Shown in pieces: positions 1 through 7,657 of a DNA stretch of 12,912 bases; position 1 is the first letter of the stretch; every line of letters begins with the position of its first letter. The stretch is taken from contig CAJXAZ010000028.1 of NCBI GenBank assembly GCA_913050015.1, positions 1 to 12,912 on the forward strand. Direction: 5' to 3'. The position numbers and the translations under genes are program-made. Below the pieces are notes generated by a model. The model saw nothing but the letters and a program-made list of their open reading frames with translations. It searched no databases and was not told the origin of the DNA. The DNA comes from an uncultured Gammaproteobacteria bacterium. GTDB lineage: Bacteria; Pseudomonadota; Gammaproteobacteria; Magnimaribacterales; D2472.

Positions 1-92
1 GGAGGGATGGTAGAGTCTGGTTTATTGCAACGGTCTTGAAAACCGTCGTGCCTTCATCGGCACCGTGGGTTCGAATCCCACTCCCTCCGCCA
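1..92 (+). tRNA. tRNA-Ser, anticodon UGA, with encoded CCA
   Basis: This is a complete class II tRNA. The acceptor stem pairs bases 1-7 with 82-88, base 89 (G) is the discriminator, and CCA is encoded at 90-92. The T arm is 65-69 with 77-81 around the loop TTCGAAT. The anticodon stem is 30-34 with 42-46, and the loop CTTGAAA places anticodon TGA at 37-39, which reads UCA serine codons. The long variable arm (48-52 paired with 59-63, loop TTCATC) and the G discriminator are serine hallmarks. The window starts exactly at the first tRNA base, so its promoter lies outside. No terminator separates it from the protein gene 13 bases downstream, so the two may share a transcript that needs 3' processing. 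Confidence 0.97.
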
Positions 93-105
93 ATTTGGTA
101 CTCAT

Positions 106-534
106 ATGTCTTCAACTGATGATAAATCTGAAAAGTTCCTAAGAGAAGGGAATGCACCACCTTTTTTAAAGATCTTTGGCTTCAAAAGCGCACACTATAA
201 TAGCGAGGATGATACTTTTACCTGTGAGTTTGATGCTGGCGTAGAGCTAACTCATTCTAATGGCATGGTAGTGCAGGGTGGCTTTGTTACTGGGATGTTA
301 GATTCATGTATGGCTCAGTTCCTTATTTACAGAACAGAGGGAACACAAGCTCCCTTATCACTTGATATAGATGTTAAGTTTTTTAACATTTGCACACCTG
401 GCCCAATAACAGCTATTGGTAAAATTATAAAACAGGGCAAATCAATAGCCTTTACGGAAGCTTCTTTATTTCAAAATAATAAATTAATTGCGTCCTCAAC
501 ATCAACTAATAAATTAGTACCGTTAAGAATTTAA
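106..534 (+). CDS. PaaI-like hotdog-fold acyl-CoA thioesterase
   Basis: This 142-residue protein is of normal length for a single hotdog domain of the 4HBT/PaaI thioesterase family, which hydrolyses acyl-CoA thioesters in the cytoplasm. The diagnostic segment is residues 50-66: H50 and N52, then Q57-G58-G59 where many relatives have HGG, then D66 at the position of the usual acidic catalytic residue on the central helix. The rest alternates strands as expected (residues 86-94 and 101-120). No signal peptide or membrane segment is seen. The ATG at 106 follows the tRNA by 13 bases with no clear Shine-Dalgarno. It leads a co-directional run with two alpha/beta hydrolases and a transporter. The acyl substrate cannot be told from sequence; a general housekeeping or aromatic-CoA thioesterase role is possible. 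Confidence 0.85.
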   Translation: MSSTDDKSEKFLREGNAPPFLKIFGFKSAHYNSEDDTFTCEFDAGVELTHSNGMVVQGGFVTGMLDSCMAQFLIYRTEGTQAPLSLDIDVKFFNICTPGPITAIGKIIKQGKSIAFTEASLFQNNKLIASSTSTNKLVPLRI

Positions 535-549
535 TATATAATTTTCTTC

Positions 550-1647
550 ATGGAAGAAGATACATTTTATAAATTTTTAGAGTTCATTAAGCCCACCAAT
601 TCATTTGCTGACGAAGAACCTCCTATTACTCCAGATTATTCAAATATGGATAACTGGGCAGCTTATCCTGAGAAGAATGGACATCAATTTCTAACCCCAG
701 ATCAATCATTTACAGTTAATAAAGCTAATAATGATGTCGATGTTTTTTATATTCATCCAACCGGTTTTTATGGAAAAACATGGAATTCAAGTATGGATAA
801 AACTCTATCAGCGTATGAGAGAACCGAGATCATGCTTGGCAATCAAGCTTCCGTATTTAATGATTCTTGTAATATCTATGCACCTGAATATAGACAAGCT
901 ACTTATTATTCTTTTTTTGCAAGAGATTTAGACGGAATGGCTGCTCTTGATTTAGCCTATGAAGATATAGAAAGTTCTTTTACTTATTTTATAGAAAATC
1001 TTAATTCTAATAAGCCTTTTATCATTGCCGGCCATAGCCAAGGCGGTATTCTGGCACATAGACTTATAGTAAATAAGATTCAAGGAACAGCTCTCCAAGA
1101 AAGAATGATTTGTACATACGCAATTGGGTATATTATTCCAGAGATCTATTACAACGATTTATTCCCACTAATCCCAGCATCTAAGAATTTTGATGATACA
1201 AACTGTATTGTTTCTTGGTCTACTGTTGTTGAGGGCTTTAAGAGAGAAAGAGAAAAAACTGTCTTCTGGAGACCTTCGGGATGGACAGTTGAGCTTATGA
1301 AGCAAAAAATTGTCGCTACAAACCCTTTCTCTTGGTCAAACGACTCGAGCTGGGTTGAGAATAATGCATCTCATTTATCCATAATTAACAAAGCATCCGG
1401 TTACGATTTTGCTGACAGGCTTGCAATACACAATACAGGTTCTGAAAAAACCATTGCCGTAACAAGAACTCAAGCTGTTTCAGCCTCACTTAACAGCGAA
1501 TCAGGCTTGGTAGAACTAAGAGGTCCAATAGTAGAAAGAATGCGAAATATGGCTTTCTTTACAGGGGACTTACATAGCTTTGATGTTATGCTTTTTTGGG
1601 GATCTTTTAGACAGAATGTTAAGGATCGCATTAATGCTTTTTTATAA
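550..1647 (+). CDS. DUF3089 family alpha/beta hydrolase
   Basis: This 365-residue protein has the features of DUF3089, an alpha/beta-hydrolase-related family with few characterised members. After an acidic N-terminus with no signal peptide comes the family-typical strand DVFYIHPTGFYG (about residues 64-75). The nucleophile elbow is G161-H-S-Q-G-G166, with Ser163 as predicted nucleophile. The C-terminal GDLHSFDVMLFW segment has a histidine in the place expected to complete the triad, followed by the family-like ending FRQNVKDRI. The length fits the family. The gene starts 15 bases after the thioesterase stop. Its last 14 bases overlap the next hydrolase gene, so the two are probably translated together. 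An esterase or lipase-like activity is inferred from the fold; the substrate is unknown. Confidence 0.8.
   Translation: MEEDTFYKFLEFIKPTNSFADEEPPITPDYSNMDNWAAYPEKNGHQFLTPDQSFTVNKANNDVDVFYIHPTGFYGKTWNSSMDKTLSAYERTEIMLGNQASVFNDSCNIYAPEYRQATYYSFFARDLDGMAALDLAYEDIESSFTYFIENLNSNKPFIIAGHSQGGILAHRLIVNKIQGTALQERMICTYAIGYIIPEIYYNDLFPLIPASKNFDDTNCIVSWSTVVEGFKREREKTVFWRPSGWTVELMKQKIVATNPFSWSNDSSWVENNASHLSIINKASGYDFADRLAIHNTGSEKTIAVTRTQAVSASLNSESGLVELRGPIVERMRNMAFFTGDLHSFDVMLFWGSFRQNVKDRINAFL
1621..1625 (+). promoter_or_regulatory. Shine-Dalgarno that decides the start of the second hydrolase
   Basis: AAGGA lies 8 bases upstream of the ATG at 1634, inside the 3' end of the DUF3089 gene. It favours 1634 over the earlier in-frame ATG at 1580 and the later one at 1664. 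Confidence 0.5.
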
Positions 1648-2614
1648 ATTACTTTTTATTATTATGGTCTCATCACCACTATTACATTCCTACGAAGAGG
1701 GCGAAGTGCTCAATGGAGATGTAAAAATCTTTTATCGTGACTATGGGCCTAAAGATGCAGATCCTATTCTCCTTGTTCAGGGCTTAGGAGGCCAGTTAAT
1801 TAACTGGCAAGATCACTTAATTGAATTTCTTATTGAGAATAACTATAGGCCTATTGTTTTTGATAATAGAGATACTGGGCTTTCTTCAAAAATTCAAAGT
1901 GAGCTTTTTACAGATGATAGAGCTGCTAAAACAATATCTAGAACTTACATTAAATATTTTTTACGACTACCTATAAATCCCGTTTACACCTTAGACGATA
2001 TGGCTAATGATTCTGTCGCTATATTAGATGGTCTAGATATAGATAAAGCTCATTTGTTAGGAATATCTATGGGTGGAATGATTGCACAGATAGTTGCCTC
2101 TAATCATCCAGACAGGGTTAAGACTTTTACTTTGATATCTTCTACAGTTTCAACTCCAACACCGCTTAACGGTCCTTCAAGGCATGTTAGAAAGCTTTTA
2201 ATGAATAGATCAAATAACCCTTACTCAACAATCGATGAAAGAATTGAAAGAGGTAAGAAGATCTACTCTGCTATTGGTCTCGAAGGATACGATTTAGAAA
2301 CTGAAGAATTTTATAATAAATCAAAGGAATCCATAGAAAGGGCAGGCCAAAATGATACTGGTTTTAGCAGACAGATTATGGCTATTTTAGGCTCCAAAGA
2401 TAGGATTAAAAAGGTTAAATCTATTCAAGCTAAAACTTTAATTATTCATGGAGATGAAGATCCTTTAATTAAAGTAAGAAATGCTCATAGAGCTCATAAA
2501 TATATTAAAGACAGCGAGCTGATAATAATTCCTTCTATGAGGCATTTAATTGAGCCTCCTGTTTTTGATCAGTTTAAGGATAAATTGCTAGTCCATCTGA
2601 GCTCCCAAACTTAA
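1634..2614 (+). CDS. alpha/beta-fold hydrolase, probably exported or membrane-anchored
   Basis: From the ATG at 1634 the product is 326 residues. I chose this start over the in-frame ATG at 1580 because it has a spaced AAGGA and gives a short charged N-terminus followed by a hydrophobic stretch (about residues 6-17) resembling a signal peptide or anchor; no clear cleavage site is visible. The core is a classical alpha/beta hydrolase: an oxyanion region LVQGLGG (QG instead of the common HG), the FDNRDTGLSS segment typical of the RdmC-like methylesterase/hydrolase group, the nucleophile elbow G143-I-S-M-G147 with Ser145, the acid in HGDEDPL (Asp276) and His304 in MRHLIEP. All triad residues are present. 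It overlaps the DUF3089 gene by 14 bases and ends 5 bases before the transporter gene. It is probably an esterase; the substrate is unknown. Confidence 0.82.
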   Translation: MLFYKLLFIIMVSSPLLHSYEEGEVLNGDVKIFYRDYGPKDADPILLVQGLGGQLINWQDHLIEFLIENNYRPIVFDNRDTGLSSKIQSELFTDDRAAKTISRTYIKYFLRLPINPVYTLDDMANDSVAILDGLDIDKAHLLGISMGGMIAQIVASNHPDRVKTFTLISSTVSTPTPLNGPSRHVRKLLMNRSNNPYSTIDERIERGKKIYSAIGLEGYDLETEEFYNKSKESIERAGQNDTGFSRQIMAILGSKDRIKKVKSIQAKTLIIHGDEDPLIKVRNAHRAHKYIKDSELIIIPSMRHLIEPPVFDQFKDKLLVHLSSQT

Positions 2615-2619
2615 AGAAA

Positions 2620-4017
2620 ATGTTATCAACTAGTCTAAAGCGAGACTACTCTATTGGCGCAATACCTAATGGAATAAAAGTTGATACTTTTACTTTCTTT
2701 CTTCTATTTTTTTACAGTAATATTATTGGATTAAATGCTGCTTTAGCTGGAACTGCTATTTTTGCAGCCCTGTGTATAGATGCAATAACTGATCCTTTAA
2801 TGGGAACTATTTCTGATAGAACTAGATCAAGGCTCGGAAGAAGACATCCTTTTATGTTTGCCTCAGTAATACCAATGACAGTTGGTTATATTATGCTTTT
2901 TGCGCCTCGCCAGGATTGGGATTTATCTCAATCTAGTTTATTTATATGGATGCTTTCTTTCACGGTCCTTACTAGAATTGGAATGACTCTATTTGATATT
3001 CCACATAGATCTTTTGGTGCCGAAGTTACTAAGAACTATCAAGAAAGAACAGTTCTTATGAGCTGGAGAGAAATGATGCAGTGGGTTTCGTCACTAGGTA
3101 ATGCAGCCCTGGGTTACTTTGTATTCTTTAGACCAACACCTGAGTATAGTATCGGCCAACTTAACCCTGATGTTTGGTTACCGTTTGGTGTTATGGGCGG
3201 AACTTTGATGGCATTGAGTGTTCTTTACACTTCGTTTAAAACTAAACCTTATATTGGCCAACTATCAGAATGGAAAGGCTCCACAAATTTAAAAGACATA
3301 TTCGCAGAACTAAAAGTAGCACTGACCAATAAATCATTTGTTATTCTGTTTTTTGGCAATCTGACACTTTCTCTTGCATGGGGTTTATCAAATTCCTTGG
3401 CCTTGTATGTAAATACCTATTTCTGGGAACTAAAAGCTATGCAGATTGGTCTTTTATTGCCTATATATTTTGTATCAACCATGCTCGCCTTTTATTTAAC
3501 ACCTCGGCTTGTTCAATTTTTTGATAAGAGAACTATAGTTATGGTGGCTATTCTTGGAGTTGCATTAATAACACCAGTTGCCTTTATTCTATTTAATCTA
3601 GGATTAACGCCTGAAAAAGGAAGTCTATCGCTAGTATTTTTTCTTGCCTCCTTTATGGTTTTTTTGGTTATGTTTGCAGTGATTGGAAATATGACAAGAG
3701 ACTCTATGGTTGGTGATATTGCTGATGAGGTGGAGCTACAAAGTTCTGCAAGACAAGAGGGTATTTTGTATTCAGCTGTTTCTTTTATGCAAAAATTTAA
3801 TGCCGGTATTGGTGCTTTTTTTGCAGGATTGGTATTAAACTTTATAGAGTTTCCAGAAGCAGGAAGTGGAGCTCCGACGTCAGAACAGGTCTACACATTA
3901 GCTTTTGTTCAGGGCCCAATTGGAGCGATCCTTCTATTGATACCATTCTTTATATTCTATAGATATGACCTTACAAAAGAACGCCATAATGAGATTATAA
4001 AATCTCTAGAAGATTAA
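2620..4017 (+). CDS. MFS transporter of the GPH (MelB-like) cation symporter type
   Basis: This 465-residue, strongly hydrophobic protein is compatible with 12 transmembrane helices in the inner membrane. The diagnostic region is residues 54-77, DAITDPLMGTISDRTRSRLGRR-type, with D54 and D58 on helix 2 followed by the basic loop 2-3. This matches the cation-coordinating and motif-A regions of glycoside-pentoside-hexuronide:cation symporters (MFS_2). A second conserved stretch near the middle of the C-terminal half (GDIADEVELQSSARQEG) is also typical of GPH relatives. The family imports sugars or glycosides with Na+ or H+, but many bacterial members are uncharacterised. The gene follows two hydrolases by 5 bases, suggesting import of something the hydrolases act on. 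The start ATG has only a weak purine tract upstream. Confidence 0.83.
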   Translation: MLSTSLKRDYSIGAIPNGIKVDTFTFFLLFFYSNIIGLNAALAGTAIFAALCIDAITDPLMGTISDRTRSRLGRRHPFMFASVIPMTVGYIMLFAPRQDWDLSQSSLFIWMLSFTVLTRIGMTLFDIPHRSFGAEVTKNYQERTVLMSWREMMQWVSSLGNAALGYFVFFRPTPEYSIGQLNPDVWLPFGVMGGTLMALSVLYTSFKTKPYIGQLSEWKGSTNLKDIFAELKVALTNKSFVILFFGNLTLSLAWGLSNSLALYVNTYFWELKAMQIGLLLPIYFVSTMLAFYLTPRLVQFFDKRTIVMVAILGVALITPVAFILFNLGLTPEKGSLSLVFFLASFMVFLVMFAVIGNMTRDSMVGDIADEVELQSSARQEGILYSAVSFMQKFNAGIGAFFAGLVLNFIEFPEAGSGAPTSEQVYTLAFVQGPIGAILLLIPFFIFYRYDLTKERHNEIIKSLED

Positions 4018-4040
4018 ATTTTATTTAATTAAGACTTCTA
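4007..4040. terminator. possible weak bidirectional terminator between convergent genes
   Basis: The two convergent stop codons sit in an inverted repeat. TAGAAG (4007-4012) can pair with CTTCTA (4035-4040), and ATTAAA (4013-4018) with TTTAAT (4024-4029) around a TTTTA loop, with five unpaired bases 4030-4034 on one side. The stem is interrupted and almost all A/T, so it is a poor intrinsic terminator. Its placement at the only convergent junction is the main argument for it. Confidence 0.25.
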
Positions 4041-5448
4041 TAGCTTTTGTAATTCTTGTCCACAAAGTTTTTTCAGGAGCCCCTGAGTCTTTAGCAGAGA
4101 AGTTGGAGATAAAGCTTATTAGTAAGCCATCTAAATTATCAAGCCCATCAGAACTCTTATTGAACTTATTCGTTAGCATTTGAAGTTGTATGGTTTGTCT
4201 TATTGCCACATCCTTCTTCAAAGACTCTAATCCGGCAAGAATTTCTAATTTAATACATGCAAACAATAGGGCTTCTTTATCTGTTTTTTTATTATCTCTA
4301 GAGTTAGTAAGAGCATTTTCAACAGGCTTAGGAAGGTTTGTGATCTCTATCTTCTCATCAGATAACATCTTAAATATATCTAAGTAGGCTTTAATTTTTG
4401 ATTCTTTTAATTTAACAGATGCTTCATCTTTTATAGAGCGCATTGCCTCTTTAACATCAATGTATTCCTTAGTTTTAAATATGTTCTTTAATTCTCTCAA
4501 TTCAGAATCAATATCATTGATAGCTTTTGAACCATCTTTTAATTCAATAAGTAGGTTTTTAGCACTTAGCAGTTCTGCATCAATAACTTCTTTCTTAGCA
4601 TTAAAGAATCGATCTGCAGATTTGTTAAATTTATCCCAAAGCTTATTATCAGTTTTTCTTCCAGCTGATCCAGTAGCTTTCCAGTCATTCTTAAGGTCGT
4701 TGAACTGTTTTATGCAAACATCGCTATCGTCACTTGATATGGCATCAACTTTAGCTATCAAGGACTCTTTAGCCTTAATAACAACCTGTTCTTGTTTTTT
4801 AATTTGTTCGTTTATTGGCTTTCTTGCTTCAAAGTAAGCTGATTTAAGTTTATTTAAATCTTTGTCTAAGACAGGGGCAAACTGCTGCCACTTATCAAAC
4901 ATTCCTCTTAGGAACTGAATTAATGTTCTGGCATCGGCCCATTTATTTGAATTTTTTTCAACAAAGGCTGAAATCTCTTGGATAATTAACTCTCTTTCTT
5001 TTGCGTTATTAACTTTTATGTCTTTAAGTTCATCAAAGTAATCACGGCATGGCTCCCATGCTGTATTGGTTAATTCATTAAACTTATTCCATTGCTCTCT
5101 AGAAGCCGGTCTACTTGAAACATCCAGTAACTGCCATTTTGCTTGTAGGTCATGAATAAAATGAGCCTGTTTTTTTGGTTCTTTTAGTGGAGCATCAATA
5201 ACTTTCTTAATTTCAGTTATTAATTCCTCTCGCTTTGGGTTGGCTGCAAAGGAGGATATTTCATCAAAATACCTTGATTGGCCGATAGCAAAATTAAGTT
5301 TATGCTTAAGATTGTTGGGTATTCTTCCCATTGCCTTCGTTTGAGACATGACATCTCTAACCTTTTTTTGGCCGTTCTTAATTGATCCATCAGAAAATAA
5401 CTTTTCAGCTTCTTCTAACTGTTTAAATAAATCTTGAGTAGTTTCCAC
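4021..5448 (-). CDS. DUF349 domain-containing coiled-coil protein
   Basis: This 475-residue, highly charged, helix-rich protein has no signal peptide or membrane segment. At least three degenerate DUF349 repeats can be seen, each a W-rich segment followed by a WxxFxxxxxxxFxxxK-type helix: about residues 75-145 (LQAKWQLLD, then WNKFNEL and WEPCRDYF), 155-220 (DKWQQFAPVL, then YFEARKPI) and 225-290 (DLKNDWKATG, then LWDKFNKSADRFF). The remainder is coiled-coil-like, and residues about 350-475 match nothing I recognise. The start is GTG at 5448 with AGAGA five bases upstream. It is the only minus-strand gene here, diverging from trpS and converging on the symporter. DUF349 proteins are widespread in gammaproteobacteria and their molecular role is poorly defined, so no function is assigned. 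Confidence 0.8.
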   Translation of the reverse strand: METTQDLFKQLEEAEKLFSDGSIKNGQKKVRDVMSQTKAMGRIPNNLKHKLNFAIGQSRYFDEISSFAANPKREELITEIKKVIDAPLKEPKKQAHFIHDLQAKWQLLDVSSRPASREQWNKFNELTNTAWEPCRDYFDELKDIKVNNAKERELIIQEISAFVEKNSNKWADARTLIQFLRGMFDKWQQFAPVLDKDLNKLKSAYFEARKPINEQIKKQEQVVIKAKESLIAKVDAISSDDSDVCIKQFNDLKNDWKATGSAGRKTDNKLWDKFNKSADRFFNAKKEVIDAELLSAKNLLIELKDGSKAINDIDSELRELKNIFKTKEYIDVKEAMRSIKDEASVKLKESKIKAYLDIFKMLSDEKIEITNLPKPVENALTNSRDNKKTDKEALLFACIKLEILAGLESLKKDVAIRQTIQLQMLTNKFNKSSDGLDNLDGLLISFISNFSAKDSGAPEKTLWTRITKAIEVLIK

Positions 5449-5480
5449 AATAATCTCTTTTGATGTTTATAATTAGGTAA
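5449..5480. promoter_or_regulatory. short divergent promoter region between the DUF349 gene and trpS
   Basis: Only 32 bases separate the two divergent start codons, so both promoters must lie here or inside the facing genes. On the + strand a perfect TATAAT stands at 5468-5473, which would start transcription at about 5480, next to the trpS ATG. On the minus strand TATAAA overlaps it (5471-5466). No convincing -35 hexamer was found for either. The assignment is tentative. Confidence 0.35.
5454..5458 (-). promoter_or_regulatory. Shine-Dalgarno supporting the GTG start of the DUF349 gene
   Basis: Read on the minus strand, AGAGA is followed by five bases (TTATT) and then the GTG at 5448. The same AGAGA-plus-five-bases layout precedes hemH and the gene after lolD. 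Confidence 0.45.
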
Positions 5481-6473
5481 ATGAAAAAGAGAATTCTAAC
5501 AGGTATTACGACAACTGGTACTCCTCATATAGGAAATTATTTAGGTGCTATAAAACCTGCACTTAAATTAGCTAACGATTTTGATGAGTCATTTTTCTTT
5601 TTAGCTGATTATCACGCCATTATTAAGAACTCCAACAACAATGATATTGCTGAGTCTGTTAAGAATATTGCATTGGCATGGCTAGCATCAGGACTTGATT
5701 CTAAAAAATCTTTTTTCTACAGACAGTCAGATGTTCCAGAAATACTTGAATTAAGCTGGATTTTAAATTGCGTAACCGCAAAAGGCTTAATGAATAGATC
5801 CCACGCATACAAAGCGGCTACTGCTCTAAATTCTTCAGATGAAGACAAGGGCATTACTATGGGATTATTCTCATACCCGGTATTAATGGCTGCTGATATT
5901 TTATTATTTAATGCAACCCATGTTCCTGTCGGCGCAGATCAAATTCAGCATATTGAAATGACTAGAGATATCGCTGGAAGGTTTAATCATTTATACAAGA
6001 AGACATTTGAGCTTCCTGAGGCAGTTATTCAAGCTTCTCAAAAAATTATTACAGGTACAGACGGAAGAAAGATGAGTAAGTCATACGGAAATATAATTCC
6101 CTTACTATCAACTGAAAAAGTTTTAAAAAAATCTATTGCTAAAATTATTACTAACTCACTAGAGCCGGGGGTTCCCAAAGATCCCACTGATTGCTCAGTC
6201 TTTTCATTGTATTCATCCTTTGCATCAAAAGATGAGATTAAAGAATTTGAACAGCAGTATGCAAATGGTATTTCATGGGGAGATGCTAAGGGCAAGCTAT
6301 TTGAAGCTGTAAATACTGAGGTAACGCCTGTCAGAGAAAAATACATGAGTCTATTAAGCGATACAGACCTAATCAATGATCAGTTAAGCGACGGTTCAAA
6401 AAAGGTTAGAGAAATTGCTAAAGAGATGCTTGATTCTATTAGGCAATCTATTGGTATTTCTTCTATTCGCTAA
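5481..6473 (+). CDS. trpS: tryptophanyl-tRNA synthetase
   Basis: This class I aminoacyl-tRNA synthetase charges tRNA-Trp with tryptophan using ATP in the cytoplasm. At 330 residues it has the usual bacterial TrpS length. The N-terminal TGITTTGTPHIGNYLGA segment carries the HIGH-equivalent H16-I-G-N19. The second ATP signature K197-M-S-K-S201 lies in GRKMSKSYGN. Intervening family segments such as ADYHAI and VPVGADQIQHIEMTRDIA (a substrate-pocket helix) are intact, so the enzyme looks complete and active. AGG at 5475-5477 is a weak, closely spaced ribosome site. The stop codon overlaps the next ATG by one base (TAATG), implying translational coupling to the MFS transporter. Confidence 0.96.
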   Translation: MKKRILTGITTTGTPHIGNYLGAIKPALKLANDFDESFFFLADYHAIIKNSNNNDIAESVKNIALAWLASGLDSKKSFFYRQSDVPEILELSWILNCVTAKGLMNRSHAYKAATALNSSDEDKGITMGLFSYPVLMAADILLFNATHVPVGADQIQHIEMTRDIAGRFNHLYKKTFELPEAVIQASQKIITGTDGRKMSKSYGNIIPLLSTEKVLKKSIAKIITNSLEPGVPKDPTDCSVFSLYSSFASKDEIKEFEQQYANGISWGDAKGKLFEAVNTEVTPVREKYMSLLSDTDLINDQLSDGSKKVREIAKEMLDSIRQSIGISSIR

Positions 6474-7657
6474 TGAAGTCACATGGCTCTTCATGGCTTA
6501 AATTCGGTCTATTTACAGTTGGTCTTGGTCAATCCTTTGTTTTTGTATTAGTTCCTCCTCTTGCAAGAGAGCTAGGCCTTACCGTCATTCAAACATCGTC
6601 AGTATTTGCTTTTTCTGCAATTGCTTGGGCTTTAACAAGCGCTTTTTGGGGGAGGGCTAGCGATAAGTACGGAAGGAGAAATATAGCAATTCTTGGACTT
6701 GTTGGTTATGCAGCTTCTTTGATTGCAATGATAACGCCTTTATTTCTAGTTGAAAAAAACTTACTTGATGTTATTTGGCTATTCCCACTTCTTATGCTTG
6801 GAAGGTCTATAAATGGGCTGCTTGGCTCTGCAACTAGGCCTGCTGCTTTTGCTTATACTGCTGACACATCATCAAGAGAGAATAGAACACTAAAATTTGC
6901 CAGACTTGAGTCAAGTTTTCTTTTAGGGACAGTTGCTGGACCACTAATTGGTGGTTTCTTAATCCTAATTACAAAAGAAACTCCATTTTATGTATTTAGT
7001 ATAATGGCATTAATTGCCTCAATTGGAATCTATAAAAACCTTGAAACAGATACAGCTCCACAAAAAGTGGAAGTTGTCTCAAAGATATCTTGGTTTTCAG
7101 ATTCTGTCTGGCCGTATCTTGCTTTAGCTTCTATTGCCAGCCTATGCCAGGCATCTCTTCTTCAGTCCATTGGATTTTTTATCACAGATAGCTTTAGTTA
7201 TTTAGATGATCTGCTAATTATCACAAGCATAAGCTTTGCCTTACTTTCGATATCTTCGATTGTTAGTCAGTATCTTTTTACCGATTCATTTCCTTTAGAT
7301 AACTATAAACTATTGATATTCGGAACTTTATTATTAGTATTTTCTTATTTTACGATGGGTTTCTTCTCGAAAATATCAGTCTACTATCTATCTATGATAA
7401 TCAACGGATTCGGTGCAGGCATGTTAAGACCAGCTATAGCATCTTCTTTATCACTCTCTCAAACCCCAGAGAATCAAGGCTCAGCAGCTGGTTATTTAGG
7501 ATCTGTTATACCTATAGGTCACATACTGACCCCGTTAATAGCTATGCCTATATACACAATTAATCCTGCATTTTTATACTATTTTAGTTCACTCCTATGT
7601 ATAGGTTCTATAATCTTTATAATGACCCATCCAATATTTAAAAAATCAGAGATATAA
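6473..7657 (+). CDS. MFS transporter, drug/H+ antiporter-like
   Basis: This 394-residue hydrophobic protein is compatible with 12 transmembrane helices in the inner membrane. The loop 2-3 motif A is clear: W59-G-R-A-S-D-K-Y-G-R-R69. In helix 5, A155-G-P-L-I-G-G161 resembles motif C, a hallmark of proton-coupled exporters, so export is more likely than uptake. The substrate cannot be read from sequence. The gene overlaps trpS by one base and its stop codon directly abuts the hemH ATG. A role linked to tetrapyrroles or to tryptophan-like compounds is therefore conceivable but unsupported beyond position. The start is fixed by the TAATG junction. Confidence 0.85.
   Translation: MKSHGSSWLKFGLFTVGLGQSFVFVLVPPLARELGLTVIQTSSVFAFSAIAWALTSAFWGRASDKYGRRNIAILGLVGYAASLIAMITPLFLVEKNLLDVIWLFPLLMLGRSINGLLGSATRPAAFAYTADTSSRENRTLKFARLESSFLLGTVAGPLIGGFLILITKETPFYVFSIMALIASIGIYKNLETDTAPQKVEVVSKISWFSDSVWPYLALASIASLCQASLLQSIGFFITDSFSYLDDLLIITSISFALLSISSIVSQYLFTDSFPLDNYKLLIFGTLLLVFSYFTMGFFSKISVYYLSMIINGFGAGMLRPAIASSLSLSQTPENQGSAAGYLGSVIPIGHILTPLIAMPIYTINPAFLYYFSSLLCIGSIIFIMTHPIFKKSEI
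7648..7652 (+). promoter_or_regulatory. Shine-Dalgarno-like site for hemH inside the upstream gene
   Basis: AGAGA lies five bases before the hemH ATG, within the last codons of the MFS gene. Because stop and start abut, ribosomes ending on the transporter gene are well placed to restart on hemH. Confidence 0.4.

Noticed and set aside
37..39. Anticodon TGA suggesting a selenocysteine or stop-reading tRNA
   Set aside because: A selenocysteine tRNA has anticodon UCA. UGA as an anticodon reads the serine codon UCA, and the arm lengths fit ordinary tRNA-Ser.
1..105. tRNA as an integration site of a mobile element
   Set aside because: No integrase, repeated tRNA 3' end or atypical gene content follows; the downstream genes are compact and ordinary.
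731..931. Open frame in another + strand frame
   Set aside because: It lies inside the DUF3089 gene and has low-complexity hydrophobic content with no domain or ribosome site.
4190..4837. Two open frames on the + strand (4190-4387 and 4460-4837)
   Set aside because: Both lie wholly antisense to the DUF349 gene, are Ser/Leu-rich as expected for the complement of a Lys/Glu-rich coiled coil, and have no recognisable domain.
6038..6376. Open frame on the minus strand
   Set aside because: It is fully antisense to the conserved KMSKS half of trpS and shows no domain.
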